Source of the DNA: Psococerastis gibbosa
Lineage: Eukaryota; Arthropoda; Insecta; Psocodea; Psocidae
Reading direction: 5' to 3'
Assembly: GCA_963971405.1 (NCBI GenBank)
Contig: OZ020487.1
Coordinates: forward strand, 31,481,371 to 31,545,370
DNA: 64,000 bases
The notes under the pieces were generated by a model. That model had not been told where the DNA came from. It worked only from the letters and a program-made list of their open reading frames with translations, and searched no databases. The position numbers and the translations under genes are program-made. Within the stretch, counting starts at the first letter, position 1, and each line of letters begins with the position of its first letter. Positions 1 through 8,127 of this stretch are shown here, piece by piece.

Positions 1-249
1 AGTCTCTTTTCGCAGGGGTGTCCACTCGCGGAATTAAAACTAGTGGTTGAGGCTGCTATAGGTTGGAAGTGTTGGAAGATGCATTGGCTATTTCCACATT
101 TGCTATGACTATAGTGGTGCACCTAGCGCTCAAGTCTTTTCATACCTCCCCCTTGGTAAATTCAGGGGTCGTGGTATTTCCAATTTTGGTGGATTTTCAG
201 TTTTTCACCCCGAGGCTCTTTCGGCCTGAATAACCATCGCTGGAATAGG

Positions 250-770
250 TCTGCATATACTGATCAGTTTGAATATCGGGGTGACAGATGAGCTAGATAT
301 AATAGTAATGACCACGGCTATTCCGAAATGCCACACCAGACACAAGCCCACCGATCTCGAGGTAACGGTGGTTCCCGTGGAAACCGTGGATTTCGTGGCC
401 ACAGCTATTATTGCCCTAGGGGAAATTCCGGCCATTAGTATGTTGCACAGCCATGCAGAGGCTGATTATAAGCAACAGACAAAGTTTCCAGACTTTTCCT
501 TGGAAGAAGCCATTGAAATTTCAAAAAACGACTAGATCGGTAAAACATTTATTTATTGGACGCAGATGCCTTAAAATCTCCCGTCTTTACAAATGTATGG
601 GATAAACAGTATACTAATTACCTCCCCATGATAGATACTGGAGCCAGCATTTCGACTTGGTCAGAAGATTGAATGCCACAGTCGTATAAAATTAACACTG
701 AAGAGACGTTTACAATATAAGGCATTGGAGGTGTTATTAAGGTTCTATAGGCTCTTTCGTTTTCACCTTG
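250..770 (+). pseudogene. Relic of LTR-retroelement gag end and protease
   Basis: Translated fragments on the + strand, in more than one frame, look like the end of a gag and the start of a protease. At about 355-437 a Gly/Arg-rich stretch (RGNGGSRGNRGFRGHSYY, then CPRGN) resembles a nucleocapsid tail. At about 603-668 the frame reads YLPMIDTGASISTW, containing the retropepsin active-site motif DTGA. At about 721-735 the reading GIGG fits a protease flap. Stops and frame changes interrupt the series, and no reverse transcriptase follows, so this is a dead fragment. It is separate from the minus-strand element that starts at 1,472. The DTGA assignment is strong; the element family cannot be named. 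Confidence 0.6.
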
Positions 771-771
771 T

Positions 772-969
772 ACAATATATAAATAAGTATTGCCCTCCTA
801 TTTTGCATAAAATTTGTGCTTAATTAGGTACACACGTCATACTGCTGTAGGCATATATTTTTTCAGTTTATAAGTATTAACGCGGGGCCCAGCACGAGAG
901 AAATTCTTTACTACTTTATTATAGGCTATTCTACTTTGTATGTGGGTACTTACTTTTGCTTTTTCAGCA
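772..969. other. Spacer, nothing recognised
   Basis: AT-rich sequence between two retroelement relics. I see no splice-flanked ORF, RNA gene or terminal repeat. Confidence 0.4.
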
Positions 970-1290
970 CTATTTTCTCATGGAGGGTCGGCGGCAGAAC
1001 TGCGGCGTATCCAGGAGGTACTGTCTTGAGAGTCCTCCCTCGTGAGCTCGGTTTCTTGCAGGTCGCTTATAATTTTCCTCTCTAGCGGGTGAGCTTTGCG
1101 CGTCTCGGTGCTCAGCGTCCAGGTATATACCATCGCCTCTCCCACTCTGCGTATTTGCGCTGAATGCCTCTCTCCTGATCTGCACGTGTCCCCATAAGCG
1201 GAGGCTCTAAGTTTTTGCACCACATCCGTTGTTCGCATTTCTTCCCGAATGTTTCTGCGCCTGCCGTTCAGCAGCGTTACGATCCACATG
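970..1290 (-). pseudogene. Non-LTR retrotransposon RT C-terminal relic
   Basis: Read on the minus strand, two overlapping frames carry the tail typical of endonuclease-reverse transcriptase (RTE/Jockey-type) proteins. One frame has MRTTDVVQKLRAS, then RSGERHSAQI, then LTREDSQD and RSSAADPP. This is the 'R..DV..KL.W.GH..R' region followed by the 'DR..WR' end block, downstream of the palm domain. The second frame (970-1185) covers part of the same stretch, which points to at least one frameshift. No catalytic domain is present. It is a 5'-truncated and decayed copy, as expected of LINE debris. The assignment comes from remembered motif order, not a search. Confidence 0.6.
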
Positions 1291-1471
1291 CGTATGTAGT
1301 TAATATTGAAATTTTTTTTTGGGAATGCCAATGCTTGTATTATGTTATGCAAAATATCTTGTTTGAGGAAAATAACGTTGGCCTCGAAATTAATTTTGTT
1401 TAATAAGTTATGTATTTTGGGGTGTTGAATCAGATTCAGTCATTTCTTACCAAAAACTCTGGGAACTTCAT

Positions 1472-1648
1472 TGCCAAAAATGCAAAATAATTTGTAGATT
1501 AATTAATAAAGGAATTATTATATTATTTCAACGCCGACAATACACAACACCACCACGCGCTCGCGACAGCAGACCACACCCCCCTCCTGCCCCGACGGAT
1601 CTGCTAACCCCGCGCTTCCTTCTCCGCGGCGCCAAAATCCAAACCACA
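1472..1648 (-). repeat. Element A 3' LTR (177 bp)
   Basis: Direct repeat of the split sequence at 5,186-5,329 plus 6,400-6,440. The last 45 nt of element A's pol reading frame run into this LTR and stop at 1,604-1,606. The LTR contains TTAGCAGATCCG on the minus strand. It is uninterrupted, so it serves as the empty-site reference for the foldback insertion in the other LTR (GCTAACCCCGCG here). Confidence 0.8.
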
Positions 1649-3463
1649 TGCCCCCATGATGTCCACATCATAATCTTGCAACCAAGCAGGCTGCCGTCTC
1701 ATCCTCGAAGTCCGTTCTCTAGGCTCGTTGTCCTCCGCCAACCTTCTTCCAATATCGCTTGGCTGCAGCACCGTGGCATCCTCTTCCATGATCTCCTGAG
1801 CCGGCACCTTCCGTACATGGCTTACGTTTACCGGTGTGCCATCCACTGCCACACTCTGTGCAGAACGCAATTCCGTTATGTGTCCCTTTCTCCACTCAGA
1901 CGTGCATCTTGCTCCCTGCGGTTTCACAAACACTTCATCTCCCACACTGAACCTCCCCTTTAAGGCCGAAACGGTCGAATGCCCCTCTTTGTTCTCGAGC
2001 ATTGGGTTTCGCCAGTCGTAGCTGTTGATCGATTTACACGGCACCGAATCTCCCTCACACCCACCCTTTGGTGTAAAATTGTACCAAACCACCATCACCG
2101 TTTCGTCCTGGCGGCCATTCGTTTAACGGTGCGATGACTCCGTTCTACAATTCCATTTCCACTAGGCCTATTAATACATCTGAATAGCAGTCGGACGTTC
2201 CATCGTTCATAGAGCCTGGCAACTGCTCCTGATCTGAAAGTTGTACTGTTGTCAAATAGCAGTTCTGAAGATGGGCTCCGCTCTGAGAAGACTTCTTCCA
2301 GAGCGCGTGCAACATTTTCTTGACTCTCACTGGGGATTTTTCTCCACAGTCCAAACCGGCTAGGCCCACAGTCAATCATCGTTAAGAACTTTTCACCCTC
2401 GGGTTACGTCAAACGCCACTCTGTGCCACACCACACTAACTTCCAGGTCTCCATGCTGCCATCTCACGGGAGACGGGTCGATGCTCAGACACTCATAGCA
2501 ATGCTTTATGATATGCTCGACTTCTTCTTTTGTAAATCCCTTCTCTGGCGAAGTATTTCGTGCTACGTAAAGAGTGCGATTCACTCCTAAGTGGTTTCGT
2601 TCGTGAATAGTGCGCAGCTCTGCCTCCCTCTCAACGCACATTGGGGTCACTGCGACATTTGCTGTTTCCACCCTCTTTAACCATTTCGCCGGCACTCTCG
2701 TCAAAACATCTGCCTTGTTCTCATTCGACCTGACAAGAACCACCTGAACCTGGAGACCACACTCTACGATTATGTCTTGGAGAAGACCAATTCGTCTCCT
2801 CACTAACACCTCACCCAACCCATGGGTTTTGATTCGCTTATCATTTGTTACTGTCGATTTAACCCATGCATGAACAGTAGCTGAGTCCGTCATTATTCGA
2901 ATTCTCACTAATCCCCACTTTACCGCTAAATTCACACCTTTGAGAACTGCTTCTAGCTCCGCCAAAGTTATATGCGCCGCATCATTCGGTTTCCGCAACC
3001 ACGAAGCATCCTCTACTGTAACTTCGTTTACTTCCAGAGACACACCTACCGCCAAACTACTAGCGTCACACCACACTGTACCCTCTTCGACATCAGGCAC
3101 ATCCCATCTTCCACACACGGGATCGTGCTCCTTAACTCGGCTCAGCACTTCCATCCCTTTCTCAGCCACGCTCTCGTCAACCCGTTGGTCCCACGCGATT
3201 GGTGACAATAATCTCTTTACATAGCTGCTGGCTGGTCGTAGCCACCCGGCCACAGGGTAATGTCCCAGCAGCTGACCGCAAAGTACAAATACTTGCCGTT
3301 TCGTCATCCTCTGCGGAATACCCTCTATTTTATTGTCTCTTTTCCACATAATGCTTCCTTCTTCTTCACTGACCTTCAACCCAGCACTCTTCCGCCGACC
3401 AAAGCCTCGGGGGCCTTGGTAGTCAACCCATATGCGTTTAACAGTTCTATTACCCTTTCGCAA
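1604..3463 (-). pseudogene. Element A pol, RNase H and integrase part
   Basis: Three minus-strand frames (3463-2393, 2379-2095, 2098-1604) together make the second half of pol. The first starts with the RT thumb region and carries an RNase H domain (WCDASSLAVGVSL, then ITLAELEAVLKG, then MTDSATVHAWV). It then has an integrase zinc finger (IHERNHLGVNRT ... HCYECLS; H-x3-H ... C-x2-C). The next frame holds the core: first Asp in VAFDVT, second in LFDNSTTF, Glu in GNGIVERSHRT, with exactly 35 residues between the last two. The last frame is a basic C-terminal domain ending inside the LTR. Frame changes lie near 3,400, 2,390 and 2,096. No complete protein can be made from the genomic order, so this is a pseudogene. 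Confidence 0.85.
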
Positions 3464-4436
3464 GTCACAATCGTCTCGTCCACAATTATATCATCTACGT
3501 ATGAATCCGTTCCCGCTCTAACAGTTGCGTCCATTGATAACACTTTATTTACTATACAGGACATGATTTTCGGCGCCACATTTAACCCGAAGCCTAAGCG
3601 AGTGAGACAATATGTTTTCCCACGAAACTTAACTACCTGGTAACGTCACATTTTAGCCGAAATATGCACCTGCAGGTACGCTTTTCTCAAATCAACAATT
3701 TTTACGTTCGTTCCCATCCGACGCCATTTACGTAACTTTTCTCCACACACCTCACTCGAACCGGTATGGCTCGACACATATTGGTTCAGTTCTCGATAGT
3801 CTAAAACCGGTCTCACCTTTTCTTTGCTCCGCAGAATGACTGCCATCAGGGGTAGCACCCCTTCATGTTCGCCACTATACAACTGAAGCCACCCGTTCCT
3901 GATCCACTCTTCGACTTCCGCTTCAAAAGCCTCTTCTGACACTCGATACTGGGTCACCTTATTCCTCAGTACTGGTTCACTCATTCAGTCTCGCCATTCC
4001 CACTCCACAGTCCACGCGCAATTTTCATCTGACCACACTGCAGAAAAATCTTCGTCATTCAGTTTCAATTCCTCTCTGCGCGCCGGTTTTGCGAGACAAG
4101 AAACAGCATTTTCTATCGCCCCAAATTCGACCCTTCCGGTCCCGCGAATTGTCACACCTCCCATCGCAGCGACAGCATCCATTCCCAGCAACACTTCATA
4201 CTGGGGCAAGACTTCAGTAACTAGGCAATCAAGTGACAGTCGTCGTCCACATACTGTATGTCAAATTGTACGGTACACGAAGAAGTACACTCCGTTCTGC
4301 TACCATTCATCATGATGATAGCGTTCTTCGCTCCCTCTACTTTCCCACGGTTTGCCACAGCTGGCGAAATTATCGTCCTCGAACACCCACTGTCCAGCAA
4401 CGCACTGACTCGTAGGTCGAACGCGACAGCCAGCAA
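3376..4436 (-). pseudogene. Element A pol, protease and reverse transcriptase part
   Basis: Minus-strand frames 4436-4221 (protease, LLDSGCSRTIIS active site), 4209-3985, 3984-3646 and 3579-3376. The last three share one frame and are separated by two TGA stops (3,985-3,987 and 3,646-3,648). The RT part shows VRPVLDYRELNQYV, VDLRKAYLQVHI, YCLTRLGFGLNVAPKIM and the catalytic YVDD. A frameshift separates the protease from the RT frame. Both internal stops are TGA, compatible with single G-to-A changes of TGG, but this cannot be proved here. The protein family is a Ty3/Gypsy-like pol with an unusually compact RT. Confidence 0.85.
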
Positions 4437-4483
4437 CGGCGCATAAGCCGTGAAGCCACCCGCGCAGCAAAAGGTGGCTTCCT

Positions 4484-5171
4484 CTACTCGTTTTTTGGCC
4501 TATTCGGACAATCTGGAACTAGGTGACCCTCCGAAGCACAATAACACCTCCGCTTCTCCTCCCTTGAGGCTTTACTAGGGCAATATCGACTAAGATGACC
4601 ACCAAGGCCACACGGAAAACATTTTCTTCTTTCTACCGGTTCCTGCGCTCGGCTATTGTTCACAGCTGCCATTCCTAACTCAGCTGAGCCCATTGATGTA
4701 ACCAGCATTCGGCACCGCTCCACGGTTTCCTCGAGACTCATGCTATTCAACTTCCAAGACGCCCTCATCTGACACTTCTCTGAATCCGGCAGCCCCCTGA
4801 TTAATGCGCATTGAATCCAGTCACCGTTGACTAAACGGGCCAGTCTTTTTAGGTCTGCTACAAAGACACCTAGATGCTTTACAAGCAGGCAACAATCTTT
4901 TGGAATTAAGTTGCTCAAAAGCATCAAATTTATTGAGCGAGAACGCCGCCGTCAGCGCCGTTGACAAAGCGTCTATGTCATTCTTTACTACATCTTCTAA
5001 ACCCTCATATACTGCGAATGCACCTCCAGTAAGAAATAATGGTAAAAAAGCAACTAACTCCTTTACCTTCTGCAACTTGGCCACTAATTTTAGCTTTCTC
5101 AACCATTCACAAAAGTCTCCCTCTCCACTGTACATTGGCACTATGTCCGAAAACTTCACCGACAACGACAT
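4484..5171 (-). pseudogene. Element A gag with two zinc knuckles
   Basis: The frame starts with ATG at 5,171 (MSLSVKFSDIVPMYSG...) and reads a capsid-like N-terminus with WLRKLKLVAKLQ. It loses frame at about 4,900 and continues in another frame (VFVADLKRLARLV, then ALIRGLPD). The C-terminal part contains two CCHC-type knuckles: CFPCGLGGHLSRYC is a clean C-x2-C-x4-H-x4-C, while CYCASEGHLVPDC has altered first-cysteine spacing. One frameshift separates the capsid halves. The ATG lies 15 nt from the inner edge of the 5' LTR, so the untranslated leader is very short or the LTR supplies it. Confidence 0.8.
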
Positions 5172-5352
5172 TATTAGTTTTTAAGTGCCAAAATAGCTTG
5201 TAGTTTAATTAATAACGGAAATATTATATTATTTCAACGCCGACAATACACAACACCACCACGCGCTCGCGACAGCACTGACAAGTGACAGCAGACCACA
5301 CCCCCCTCCTGCCCCGACGGATCTGCTAAGGTGCCCATTCCATTGACCGGCT

Positions 5353-6030
5353 CATGGAGCTAAGGTGCCCATTCCACATACGTACAACGTCAACGAAAAA
5401 TTGAAAAATGACGTCAAAATGACGTAAATTGACGTGGTAGCAGAATTTTTAGTATGTCTTTAATGTCTGCTAAAACGTCATTTTTCAATTTTTCGTTGAC
5501 GTTGTACGTATATGGAATACCCCCCTAATAAAACTATGGAGCCACCATGTCGTATTTCGGCTGTGCTGCAAGACTGAAGCCATGACCACGCCTACTTATA
5601 GGTGCATTTTGGCGGGAAATTCAAATTTAATAGTTTTATTATATGTTTTCTTTATAGTTTTCTTTGTTGTTTCATATATAATTATATTTATTATTTACAT
5701 TTATTATATATATTGTTTAAAATTTAAATTAAAAGTACAGAGATCTGCATTAAATTTTTTTATTTTTATCTAAAAGTAGGGAAAACTTTGCTTAAAATAT
5801 TGTTGAAAATGTAAATTAAAAGTACTCCAAGTTCTGCATAAAAATATTGCTGGTTAGTTGGCATGATTTTCCGTTCTAAATAATCTTTAAATAATCAAAT
5901 AAAAAATAAAATGTTAACATGGTATCAAATGGCAAAAGGCTCAATCTGGTCCTATACTACGGAAATAGCCGAAGTCAAGCGGCTTCAACCCGAATGTTTA
6001 CGATGAGTCTATAGTTTTACTATGTCTATG
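5353..6030. mobile_element. Non-autonomous TIR element with 8-bp TSD
   Basis: Inserted in the foldback arm with a perfect 8-bp duplication GACCGGCT at 5,345-5,352 and 6,031-6,038. Once the MITE at 5,364-5,525 is removed, its left end (CATGGAGCTAATAAAACTAT) pairs imperfectly with the complement of its right end (CATAGACATAGTAAAACTAT). Net length is about 513 bp, AT-rich, with no transposase. An 8-bp TSD fits hAT or P superfamilies; ends beginning CAT are more P-like, but the class is open. Confidence 0.7.
5364..5525. mobile_element. 162-bp MITE with TAA target duplication
   Basis: Ends GGTGCCCATTCCACATACG and CGTATATGGAATACCCCCC form inverted repeats continuing through ACAACGTCAACGAAAAATTG (about 50 bp). 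TAA flanks both sides (5,361-5,363 and 5,526-5,528). The centre (GTAGCAGAATTTTTAGTATG ... GTCTGCTAAAACGTCA) is shared with the MITE at 18,478-18,619. No coding capacity. Confidence 0.8.
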
Positions 6031-6441
6031 GACCGGCTAGGGCTATTTCCAAAACGGTGACGTGGTAGCAGACACTCAAGACTTAGGTGGGCATTCCATC
6101 GACCTCGCATTGCAGAATTGACGGAAATGTTTATTTTCCTCTATGCCATAGTTAAAATTGATCAATGATCATACAATAAAATCACAAACAAACAAGCTAA
6201 AATTAAAAAATGGCTTCATGGGATATGTTAATTACAAACATTTTAATAGATTTCTATAAAAAGAAAAACAAACATTTCCGTCAATGTCACTTGCAATCTG
6301 CAATGCGAGGTCGGTAGAAAGCTACCTAAGTCTTGAGGGTCTGCTACCACGTCACCGTTTTGGAAATAGCCCTAGCTGGTCAATGGAATGGGCGCCTATC
6401 CCCGCGCCTCCTTCTCCGCGGCGCCAAAATCCAAACCACAT

Positions 6442-6828
6442 TGTGGGGACCACTTAGTCCCACATGTGTAATAACCAGTCTGCTTCCAGCTTCACCTTTT
6501 TCCCGGTAGATGGCGCTGTTCACATTCAGATAATTCAATATTCCTCAATCTTCCTTTTACGTATTTATTTCTCTTATTCAATAATATCTTTAATCTACCC
6601 TCTGTGTCTCATCAGCTCCTTTAGCTGTGGACACAGAGTTGGTTTTTCTATATGGAAGCAGGCTGGATCAAATTCAATATTAATTGTAAGCATGTATCGT
6701 TCTCGTCTCACAGCTCATATTGTAACCACTGTGTGTTAAATTACTCTAACTTGAGTCGAAGCACTGCAATACAAACCAATTCAAGTCTACACTGCCTATT
6801 CAATTGCATCGTCCTTCGACAAGCTACA
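6442..6828 (+). repeat. Element B 5' LTR (387 bp)
   Basis: Starts TGTGGGGACC, ends AAGCTACA. Identical by eye to 11,309-11,695. It should contain the element's promoter and polyadenylation signals; I cannot place them with confidence. Confidence 0.95.
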
Positions 6829-6838
6829 TTGGTGACCC
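6829..6838 (+). promoter_or_regulatory. Element B primer-binding site
   Basis: TGGTGACCC starts one base after the LTR end. It is complementary to a tRNA 3' end of the type (Trp) used by CsRn1-clade elements. The match is nine bases, after which the sequence departs (TCGAC). Confidence 0.7.
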
Positions 6839-6866
6839 TCGACAACGGAACAAGCAGCCTTCCAGA

Positions 6867-7197
6867 TTCCAGCTCCAGTTCCAGCCAATTCCAGTTCCAG
6901 CCAATTCCAGCCAGTTCCAGTTCCAGCCAGCTCCACTTCCAGCCAGTTCCAGTTCCAGCTTCCAGCCAATTCCAGTTCCAGCCAGTTCCAAGTTCCAGCC
7001 AGTTCCAGTTCCAGCCAGTTCCAGTTCCAGCTTCCAGCCGCAGTTCCAGCCAGTTCCAGTTCCAGCCAGTTCCAGTTCCAGCCAGCTCCAGTTCCAGCCA
7101 GCTCCAGTTCCAGTTCCAGTTCCAGTTCCAGCCAGTTCCAGCTTCCAGCCTGTTCCAGTTCCAGTTCCAGCCTCCAGAACGTCTCATCCGGCCATAG
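6867..7197 (+). repeat. Leader minisatellite (CCAGTTCCAG-type)
   Basis: About 310 bp of imperfect CCAGTTCCAG/CCAGCCAGTT units between the primer-binding site and gag. Read in the gag frame it encodes Ser/Gln/Phe/Pro-rich repeats (SSSQFQFQPVPVP). It is separated from gag by a single TAG at 7,195-7,197. The complement is also open, encoding Trp/Asn/Leu repeats, but that follows from the repeat composition. Confidence 0.85.
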
Positions 7198-7275
7198 GCG
7201 GTGGAAACCACCCCGGAGCAGCTACATTCACCGCAGCAGCACAGCCACAACCTGCAAGATGCCACAGCCACAACC

Positions 7276-7345
7276 GCTACAGCTACGACCGCTACAGCTA
7301 CGACCGCTACAGCTACAACTGCTACAGCCACAACACCGACACCCA
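7276..7345 (+). repeat. Short tandem repeat encoding TATATT units
   Basis: About 18-bp units (GCTACAGCTACGACC) repeated three to four times. In the gag frame they encode Thr/Ala repeats. They lie upstream of the first in-frame ATG at 7,360, so they are probably leader sequence. Confidence 0.7.
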
Positions 7346-7359
7346 CGGCTACAACCAAG

Positions 7360-8127
7360 ATGACAGGCCCTGCTAGTACGATGGCAGTCTCGGTCAAGCT
7401 TCCACCCTTCTGGACACAGTCGGCCAACCTGTCACCGGCACTGTGGTTCACTCAAGCGGAGGCTCAGTTCGCACTTGCTGGGGTCACAATGGAAACGACG
7501 AAATATTACCACGTCCTTTCAGCGCTCGACCAAAGTACCCTCAGCGAGATCTCAGATTTGTTAGCTGCCCCAGTACCAGTAAACCCATACACTGAGCTAA
7601 AAACGCAGTTAATCCAACGAATGAGTCTTCCAGCAAGCAGTCGCATTCAGCTACTAATGTCGGAAGACATAGGGGACAAAACTCCCAGCTCTTTTCTCCG
7701 GAGACTGCGGGCCCTCGCAGAGAAAGCCATATCAGACTCGGTTTTACGCACCATTTGGACGTCTCGCCTCCCGCACGCTATACAATTGGCAATCATCGGT
7801 CATGATCACCTGTCACTAGGTGACGTCGCGAACCTCGCCGACAAGATGGCCACCATCAATTCAGCAACACGTGACCGGATTCTTGAGTGCACAATGGCCC
7901 CTGTGGACCTATTGAAGACGTTAACAGAGAACGTCGCGGCTCTACAGGCACAGTTCGCCGACAGATACGGACAACGTGCCACACAGCCACGGTTCCAGCG
8001 CCAGTTCCGTTCACCAGCGCCTAAACAAGACCCAACTTGGTGTTTTTACCACCAAACCTATGGGAGGAAGGCCAGAAAGTGCCAGCAGCCATGCAGATTT
8101 CCGAAAAACGACGATCGCAGCCAGTAA
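7360..8127 (+). CDS. gag: Element B Gag (CsRn1-type, CHCC finger)
   Basis: The structural protein that would form the cytoplasmic particle and package element RNA. The frame is open from 7,201, but the first ATG in frame is at 7,360 (MTGPAST), with a second at 7,381 ([11 protein letters not shown]). I choose 7,360; 7,381 is equally possible. The capsid region includes [29 protein letters not shown] and [11 protein letters not shown]. At 8,041-8,094 the C-terminal finger [18 protein letters not shown] has C-x2-H-x9-C-x3-C spacing, not the usual CCHC; this is diagnostic for the CsRn1 clade. Length of about 255 residues is ordinary for the family. The stop TAA is at 8,125-8,127, and the frame overlaps pol by at least 91 nt. 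Confidence 0.92.
   Translation: MTGPASTMAVSVKLPPFWTQSANLSPALWFTQAEAQFALAGVTMETTKYYHVLSALDQSTLSEISDLLAAPVPVNPYTELKTQLIQRMSLPASSRIQLLMSEDIGDKTPSSFLRRLRALAEKAISDSVLRTIWTSRLPHAIQLAIIGHDHLSLGDVANLADKMATINSATRDRILECTMAPVDLLKTLTENVAALQAQFADRYGQRATQPRFQRQFRSPAPKQDPTWCFYHQTYGRKARKCQQPCRFPKNDDRSQ

Larger units (their letters stand above)
5330..6396. mobile_element. Two-tier foldback element, copy 1 (interrupted)
   Basis: Left end GGTGCCCATTCCATTGACC, right end GTCAATGGAATGGGCGCC. Nearly perfect inverted arms (GGGCTATTTCC, GACGTGGTAGCAGAC, CAAGACTTAGG and their complements) surround an inner inverted repeat of the TTGCAGAATTGACGGAAAT type. The left arm is split at GACCGGCT by the 5,353-6,030 insertion. 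Removing that insertion and one copy of the 8 bp restores the sequence of the uninterrupted copy at 58,502-58,885. Flanks are TAA and TAT, as expected for a 3-bp target duplication with one change. There is no ORF, so it is non-autonomous; PIF/Harbinger-like by TSD length (inference). Confidence 0.8.
1472..6440 (-). mobile_element. Element A: decayed LTR retrotransposon, split by later insertions
   Basis: A minus-strand LTR retrotransposon bounded by two copies of the same terminal repeat: 1,472-1,648, and 5,186-5,329 continuing at 6,400-6,440. In the minus direction the LTR begins TGTGGTTTGG and ends near TTTTGGCA. A purine-rich tract (ATGGGGGCA) abuts the 3' LTR at 1,649-1,657. Between the LTRs, in order, lie gag with two zinc knuckles, a DSG protease, RT with YVDD, RNase H and a DX35E integrase, broken by frameshifts and in-frame TGA stops. 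Without the 1,070 bp of later insertions the element is about 3.9 kb. The LTRs differ by several substitutions plus a 16-bp insertion in the right copy, so A is older than element B. The pol order is Ty3/Gypsy-like; I cannot assign the clade. No clean target duplication is visible (TCAT left, TAAT right). Confidence 0.85.
5186..6440 (-). repeat. Element A 5' LTR, interrupted
   Basis: LTR sequence occupies 5,186-5,329 and 6,400-6,440. The foldback element 5,330-6,396 separates the two parts at a TAA target (TAA before, TAT after). Joining the parts reproduces the left LTR apart from scattered substitutions and a 16-bp insertion (CACTGACAAGTGACAG) near 5,274-5,289. The outer end (ACCACA at 6,440) is the outermost base of element A and lies inside the target duplication of element B. 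Confidence 0.8.

Noticed and set aside
1472..5329. Reading the 1,472 and 5,186 repeats as 140-bp LTRs ending at GGATCTGCTAA
   Set aside because: The repeat continues beyond the foldback at 6,400-6,440 and in the left copy to 1,648, where a purine tract adjoins; the longer LTR is better supported.
6741..7451. 236-codon minus-strand frame with Trp/Asn/Leu repeats
   Set aside because: It is the complement of the CCAGTTCCAG minisatellite in element B's leader; openness follows from the repeat, not from selection.
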